Position numbers and translations under genes: made by a program. From a virus: 21,282 bases of DNA. The DNA is taken from positions 1 to 21,282 of IMG/VR virus record IMGVR_UViG_3300047552_000997. One strand, given 5' to 3'. This document shows, in pieces, positions 18,259 through 21,282 of the stretch. Position 1 is the first letter of the stretch, and each line of letters opens with the position of its first letter. The notes below the pieces were generated by a model, which was not told the DNA's origin, searched no databases, and was given only the letters and a program-made list of their open reading frames with translations.

Positions 18259-18476
18259 AAAACCTGTTTGTGATCGCGTTTCTGTTTTCGGCTCAGGCTG
18301 GCGCTATGGAAGTCAGCGAGGCAATGACCTACCAAGGGAGCGACATCTTTTTCGAACGAGTACATCACCCGAAACCACCTCCGCCGAAATGCGATCCCGT
18401 ACCGATACCCGCAGCCTTGTGGCTGTTCGCGTCGTCTCTCGCAGGCATCGGCCTAATTTCCCGCCGCGCTAAATGA
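18255..18476 (+). CDS. Phage-encoded VPLPA/PEP-CTERM sorting-signal mini-protein
   Basis: The 73-aa protein has a signal peptide (MKNLFVIAFLFSAQAGA), a 30-residue middle with a proline run HHPKPPPPKCDP, and a C-terminal VPIPAALWLFASSLAGIGLI followed by SRRAK. That ending has all three parts of the VPLPA/PEP-CTERM signal: motif, hydrophobic helix and Arg-rich end. In bacteria with exosortase (EpsH/XrtA family) such proteins are cleaved and moved to the envelope or exopolysaccharide. The gene is coupled to the endolysin stop (CAATGA) behind an AAGGGG ribosome-binding site. Confidence 0.8.
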   Translation: MKNLFVIAFLFSAQAGAMEVSEAMTYQGSDIFFERVHHPKPPPPKCDPVPIPAALWLFASSLAGIGLISRRAK

Positions 18477-18757
18477 TCTCCTACCTCGCGACCACTGCCC
18501 GCGCTGCGACTCTCGCGTGTCTCTGCGCGGGTTTTTTTGGTTGCGTTCAAGTAGGACCGAAGGATTTACGACTCGCTGGACCTGCACCTGTACAAAATCC
18601 AGTGATCGGGCCGAAACCATGCCTTTGTACGCTCCCACCAATCCCGCAAACCGTGCATATCACGATCGAACCAGGGAAACCTGTGGAAGCTGACGAAGGC
18701 GGAAAAGCACTGCTACGCGCATACGTCAAAGCAAGGGAATCGGGGCGTGCGCTTTGA
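18473..18757 (+). CDS. Putative lipoprotein, possible o-spanin-like
   Basis: The 94-aa protein begins MISYLATTARAATLACLCAG and has a weak lipobox FFGC with Cys24. A proline-rich region follows (PAPVQNPVIGPKP ... TLPPIPQ) and then a charged helical end. Proline-rich lipoproteins next to endolysins are often Rz1-type outer-membrane spanins, but no overlapping Rz-type partner is seen, so the call is tentative. A terminator-like hairpin (18498-18538) lies within the codons for the signal peptide, so the lipobox region is made of terminator sequence. The ATG overlaps the previous stop. Confidence 0.55.
   Translation: MISYLATTARAATLACLCAGFFGCVQVGPKDLRLAGPAPVQNPVIGPKPCLCTLPPIPQTVHITIEPGKPVEADEGGKALLRAYVKARESGRAL
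18498..18538 (+). terminator. Intrinsic terminator inside the lipoprotein gene
   Basis: A 7-bp perfect stem CCCGCGC/GCGCGGG (18498-18504 and 18525-18531) is followed by seven T (18532-18538). The 20-nt loop holds a small inner hairpin GCGA-CTC-TCGC. It falls just after the PEP-CTERM gene, so it may end a shorter transcript unless ribosomes or antitermination carry RNA polymerase through. Confidence 0.75.
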
Positions 18758-19160
18758 GAAATACGCCGACGAAGTTTCGGACGCAATAGATCGACTTGAG
18801 GAAGTATGGCAAGACGTGACATCCGAGGCGAATACGCCGACCGGACACAGAAACCGTGTCAAGCGCGTCAGCATCGCAATGGGAAACGTTTTGGCGGCAT
18901 TGCAGAAACTCGACGATTTTTGGCAGCAGTCGAAACCGAGTCAGAAACCGGAGAATGCAGCGAAAAGGATGTCATGGGCCAGCGTGCCCGAACTCATCGC
19001 CGCAGGGGATTTTAGACAACGCATGATCGACCGATTAAATGCCATGTTTTCGCAGAAAGCACTTGCAGATCGGTACGGAGTCAGCAAGCGAACCGTGGAA
19101 GGCTGGTATCAGGGCCGCACAGGCAAGGACATGATTAACCACTTCGTGGATCGGTCATGA
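18747..19160 (+). CDS. HTH-containing phage protein
   Basis: With a GTG start the product is 137 aa. The N-terminal half is helical (DEVSDAIDRLEEVWQDVTSE, LAALQKLDDFWQQ), and the C-terminal part has a helix-turn-helix SQKALADRYGVSKRTVEGWYQGRTG. It could be a late regulator or a DNA-binding packaging helper. It overlaps the upstream gene by 11 bp and the next start by 4 bp. A regulator in the middle of a lysis cassette is unusual. Confidence 0.7.
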   Translation: MRFEKYADEVSDAIDRLEEVWQDVTSEANTPTGHRNRVKRVSIAMGNVLAALQKLDDFWQQSKPSQKPENAAKRMSWASVPELIAAGDFRQRMIDRLNAMFSQKALADRYGVSKRTVEGWYQGRTGKDMINHFVDRS

Positions 19161-19267
19161 CCAAGCGTCAACGATTCAAGGCCGCACGAATCGCACTGTA
19201 TACGATGATCGGATGGATGGTCGGATGGACCGCCGCGCTCCTGTGTGTAGGACTGCTCGCGTCATGA
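19157..19267 (+). CDS. 36-aa single-span membrane protein
   Basis: The frame encodes MTKRQRFKAARIALYTMIGW followed by MVGWTAALLCVGLLAS. A basic N-terminus and one transmembrane helix predict N-in topology. Both ends overlap neighbouring genes by 4 bp (TCATGA each), the main support for translation. Confidence 0.6.
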   Translation: MTKRQRFKAARIALYTMIGWMVGWTAALLCVGLLAS

Positions 19268-19428
19268 TCCTGATCGCATTGCTACTCTGCGGATGCGTCC
19301 ACGTCGATTGTTCATCGTCAGGCCGAATGCTATGGGCCGAACAATGGCAGCAAGTACCGGGCGCAAAAAAAGGCATGATCGATGGCGGCATGGCGGTTAT
19401 TTCTTGCGATTGGGGGATCGTTCGATGA
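19264..19428 (+). CDS. 54-aa putative lipoprotein
   Basis: The product begins MILIALLLCGCVHVDCSSSG, a short hydrophobic signal with a lipobox-like LLLCGC (lipidated Cys9 or Cys11). The mature part is small and Trp-containing (MLWAEQWQQVPGAKKGM). Start and stop overlap the neighbours. It is the second candidate o-spanin-type lipoprotein here, smaller than the one at 18473. Confidence 0.6.
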   Translation: MILIALLLCGCVHVDCSSSGRMLWAEQWQQVPGAKKGMIDGGMAVISCDWGIVR

Positions 19429-19547
19429 AGGCAATCACGGGCGCGTGGACTTTGATTTGGTTCGCTGGGCATCGCTACGGGTGGGACACCATAGCAATCT
19501 CGGCGGTCATAGTGGTCGGCTCAGCATGGGCCGTTTTTTTGGCGTGA
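19425..19547 (+). CDS. 40-aa single-span membrane protein
   Basis: The frame encodes MKAITGAWTLIWFAGHRYGW followed by DTIAISAVIVVGSAWAVFLA. A hydrophobic helix fills the second half. It starts in an ATGA overlap. The last third of the coding sequence forms a terminator hairpin (19517-19540), the T-run of which encodes the Val-Phe-Leu near the end. Confidence 0.55.
   Translation: MKAITGAWTLIWFAGHRYGWDTIAISAVIVVGSAWAVFLA
19517..19540 (+). terminator. Intrinsic terminator inside the 40-aa membrane gene
   Basis: CGGCTC (19517-19522) pairs with GGGCCG (19528-19533), with one G-T pair, around loop AGCAT, followed by seven T (19534-19540). It precedes the H-NS-like gene by 21 bp, so that gene may be expressed only on readthrough or from its own signal. 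Confidence 0.65.
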
Positions 19548-19561
19548 CAAACGAGGGTGAA

Positions 19562-19732
19562 ATGGCAAGGGTTCAATCGAAGGAATCACCACTGAAAGGC
19601 AAGACTCTCCAGGTGAAGTACCGCAATCCGAAAAACCCCGCAGAAGCGTGGACCGGGCGCGGCCATACGCCGAACTGGATCAAGCGCGAATTGAACCAGG
19701 GAGTCGATCTGGAATCGCTCAAGGTTTCGTGA
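19562..19732 (+). CDS. H-NS-like DNA-binding-domain-only protein
   Basis: The 56-aa protein is MARVQSKESPLKGKTLQVKY followed by RNPKNPAEAWTGRGHTPNWI and a short tail. The second block is the H-NS C-terminal domain, with AWTGRGHTP at the place of the minor-groove loop (TWTGQGRTP in E. coli H-NS; betaproteobacterial homologues have Y-R-D-P...WSGRGRAP). The N-terminal oligomerisation domain of H-NS is absent. A monomeric H-NS head could compete with host H-NS and prevent silencing of AT-rich phage genes. GAGGGTGA lies just before the ATG. Confidence 0.8.
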   Translation: MARVQSKESPLKGKTLQVKYRNPKNPAEAWTGRGHTPNWIKRELNQGVDLESLKVS

Positions 19733-19959
19733 TGACAGAAAACCGCTGCACACAGCAGGAGTGCCACTTGAACCAAGCGCGACGGCAATTCTCACTGCTT
19801 TGGGCGGCGGTTTTTCTCGCATGGCTGGCAACTGGCGCCGTGTTCCTGCTCGGAACATACCGCAGCCAGGAAATAGACCAAAACATCATCACACGCATGG
19901 ATCTGATCGAAAGAGGGATAAATGCATGCATCCTAAATTCTAGCGATGATACCGAATGA
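19732..19959 (+). CDS. 75-aa single-span membrane protein
   Basis: The product begins MTENRCTQQECHLNQARRQF, with one transmembrane helix (LLWAAVFLAWLATGAVFLLG, residues about 22-41) and a periplasmic-like helical end (EIDQNIITRMDLIERGINAC). N-in, C-out with a short outer helix is Rz-like topology, but the outer part is much too short for a spanin. It starts at the A of the previous TGA (TGATG) and overlaps the holin-like gene by 14 bp. Confidence 0.65.
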   Translation: MTENRCTQQECHLNQARRQFSLLWAAVFLAWLATGAVFLLGTYRSQEIDQNIITRMDLIERGINACILNSSDDTE

Positions 19960-20263
19960 TGCAGGGCGTTTTCCGCCAGACCTCCCGCCGACCTCCTACG
20001 CATGGGCCGTATGGCTCAGTTCGTTCGGGGCGCTTTCGGCCTATCTCGTGAAGCTCAAGGCGCAATCAAGTAACGCTTTCTCGCTCTGCTCGCTTGCATC
20101 GGAAACCGTAATCGCATCATTCGTCGGCATCGTGACAATGTATATCTGCGACTGGCAAGGATTGAGCGGACAACTCACGGCCGTTTCGATCGCAGTCAAC
20201 GCGCACTTTTCCACTAGGGCGCTTTTCCTTCTCCGCAAGCGATGGATGGGAGAAGATGAATAA
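19946..20263 (+). CDS. Holin, LydA / superfamily III-like
   Basis: The 105-aa protein begins MIPNDAGRFPPDLPPTSYAW. Three hydrophobic segments are visible at about 17-35, 50-69 and 75-96, with the basic loop VKLKAQSS between the first two and a charged tail (RKRWMGEDE). This is close to LydA-type holins (phage holin superfamily III). Holins form the membrane lesion that lets a cytosolic endolysin reach the wall, as required by the endolysin at 17803. It lies over 1.6 kb downstream of the endolysin, an unusual separation. Confidence 0.75.
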   Translation: MIPNDAGRFPPDLPPTSYAWAVWLSSFGALSAYLVKLKAQSSNAFSLCSLASETVIASFVGIVTMYICDWQGLSGQLTAVSIAVNAHFSTRALFLLRKRWMGEDE

Positions 20264-20624
20264 CACTCGCAACGCAACGAAGAAAGTCGCTTACGTTGCT
20301 GGCCCTTACCGAGACAGTCGGGGCCAGTGGTTCGTCCACCAGAACATCGAGTCGGCCAGAAGGGTCTCTGCCGAGTTGTGGGCGCGTGGATACGCCGTTA
20401 TTTGTCCTCACTCAAACACCGCGCACTTTGACGGCGTGTGCGACGACCAGTCCTTCTTGGATGGGCTGATAGACATCATGCTCCGCTGCGATCTCGTCGT
20501 CCTGGCGCCCAACTGGCAAAACTCATCCGGCACCCACGCAGAGATCGATGCGGCAAAACAATCGGGAATCCCTGTTTTCGAGTGGCCGGATCTCGAGCAT
20601 GCCGTCTGGTGCGAAGATGAGTAA
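20256..20624 (+). CDS. DUF4406-like / nucleoside 2-deoxyribosyltransferase-like protein
   Basis: The 122-aa protein shows VAYVAGPYRD (residues 11-20), NIESARRVSAELWARGYAVICPH, DIMLRCDLVVLAPNWQNSSGTHAEIDAAKQSGIPVFEW (in parts), the Rossmann-like pattern of the NDT/DUF4406 family. The Asp and Glu positions in MLRCDLVV and SGTHAEI match catalytic places of NDTs. It may act on nucleotides with the MazG-like and DUF1599-like proteins. Start at 20256 overlaps the holin stop behind GGGAGAAG. Confidence 0.85.
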   Translation: MNNTRNATKKVAYVAGPYRDSRGQWFVHQNIESARRVSAELWARGYAVICPHSNTAHFDGVCDDQSFLDGLIDIMLRCDLVVLAPNWQNSSGTHAEIDAAKQSGIPVFEWPDLEHAVWCEDE

Positions 20625-21282
20625 CCTTTTCGCTCTCAACACGATCAAGAAAGTCGCTGGAATTTCCAAGTCGCGCTACATCGAGCCACGATTCGAGCCT
20701 GAAATAGCCGATTGTTTTTTGAAGTACGACAACGCGGCCGAACTCGCAACGGAGATCGGAAACCCGGCAAAAGGATCGCGCTTTTACTGCATCATCAACG
20801 GAAACTTCATCTTTGGTGACTTCATCGAGGCGCTAATCGTCGAGAACGAATGGGAAGTTGAAGAACTGACCATCTCAACGCTCAGTATGTCCGATGAGAA
20901 CGTGGATAGCCTATCCGGACTTTTGAGCGGTGGACACGTCGCACAACTGAACCTGATCGTCTCGGACTTCTTTTTCTCGCACGAACGTAGCGGAATGGTT
21001 CCATACCTGTACGAAAAGCTGGACATCGAGAACAGGTTTCAACTCGCCGTTGCCAGCGTTCACACGAAAATATGCCTCATCCGAACGATCGGAGGAAACA
21101 AGATCGTCATTCACGGATCGGCAAACCTTCGGACAAGTTCGAACGTCGAGCAAATCATGATCGAGAACAATGATGATCTGTACGACTTCAACGCGGAGAT
21201 CCACAACGCGATCATCGACCGATACAAGACCATCAACAAATCACTGCGGAGAACTGAACTATGGCGAGCGGTTCTGGAAAGC
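20617..21282 (+). CDS. Phage PLD-like domain protein, 3'-truncated by the window
   Basis: The frame is open from an ATG overlapping the previous stop to the window edge (222 codons). It begins MSNLFALNTIKKVAGISKSR and shows VHTKICLI (His149-x-Lys151) followed by KIVIHGSANLRTSSNVEQIM, the HxK...GSAN...N...E signature of phospholipase-D-like nucleases. The aspartate of a full HKD motif is missing, as in other phage relatives of this type. Such proteins often precede terminase genes, which suggests that the packaging module starts just beyond the window. Nuclease activity is unproven. Confidence 0.8.
   Translation, partial: MSNLFALNTIKKVAGISKSRYIEPRFEPEIADCFLKYDNAAELATEIGNPAKGSRFYCIINGNFIFGDFIEALIVENEWEVEELTISTLSMSDENVDSLSGLLSGGHVAQLNLIVSDFFFSHERSGMVPYLYEKLDIENRFQLAVASVHTKICLIRTIGGNKIVIHGSANLRTSSNVEQIMIENNDDLYDFNAEIHNAIIDRYKTINKSLRRTELWRAVLES

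Noticed and set aside
1-21282. CRISPR array
   Set aside because: The repeats seen are 5-bp, 6-bp, 11-bp or short inverted elements; nothing has the 25-40 bp repeat with unique spacers that a CRISPR array needs.
1-21282. Complete tRNA or rRNA gene
   Set aside because: Only an 18-bp tRNA 3'-end match (295-312) is present, without the rest of a cloverleaf; it fits attP better.

Overview
The window looks like part of a temperate, tailed, lambdoid-type phage genome of a betaproteobacterial (probably Burkholderiales-like) host. Evidence for a phage: a tyrosine integrase, divergent repressor/Cro genes, an ERF annealing protein with a YqaJ-type exonuclease, an O-like replication gene, an endolysin, a LydA-like holin, and dozens of small genes joined by 4-bp ATGA-type overlaps. 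The host guess is inference. It rests on an H-NS-like domain of betaproteobacterial style, a VPLPA/PEP-CTERM protein (a signal used by exosortase-bearing bacteria), and a putative attP core that matches the 3' end of a tRNA with acceptor strand GCCGAGG, as in many betaproteobacterial tRNA-Leu genes.

Layout. 1-236 holds the 3' end of a structural, probably tail-fibre-like gene. 237-454 is a candidate attP: an 18-bp tRNA-3'-end match flanked by two pairs of TGCATCA repeats, each pair at 11-bp pitch. The integrase follows at 455-1441. Because a structural gene, an intact-looking attP and int are contiguous, the molecule sampled is more likely the circular or virion form than an integrated prophage. 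From about 9402 down to 1389 runs one long leftward early operon. It contains small acidic and membrane proteins, the ERF/YqaJ recombination pair, an exported protein, a conserved-looking protein of unknown function boxed by two (GGCNN)n pentamer arrays, zinc-ribbon proteins, Lar-like, DUF551-like and AlpA/Xis-like genes. The repressor (9694-10029, minus) and a 43-aa coiled-coil ORF form a short immunity operon with its own terminator. The pL and pR promoters carry the same 19-bp element.

The rightward operon starts at pR with cro (10139). It passes a strong intrinsic terminator at 10391-10427 and then encodes RHH and zinc-ribbon proteins, an SNF2-type helicase, an orphan DNA methyltransferase, an O-like replication protein with an internal 11-bp iteron array (candidate origin), a possible P-like partner, a VRR-NUC nuclease, an SSB-like protein, MazG-like and DUF1599-like nucleotide enzymes, and a Mor-like regulator next to a 28-bp dyad. 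Next comes an unusual lysis/late cassette (17298-20263). It holds a GH24 endolysin, a VPLPA/PEP-CTERM mini-protein, a lipoprotein, an HTH protein, several tiny membrane proteins, a 56-aa protein consisting only of an H-NS-like DNA-binding domain, and a holin-like protein, with two further terminator-like hairpins lying inside coding sequence. The window ends in a DUF4406-like gene and a PLD-like gene cut by the right edge.

The most distinctive unexplained structure is the pair of pentanucleotide arrays at 5562-5715 and 6381-6675. They lie directly on either side of one unknown gene inside the recombination module. All functional names come from reading translated sequence; no database search was run.
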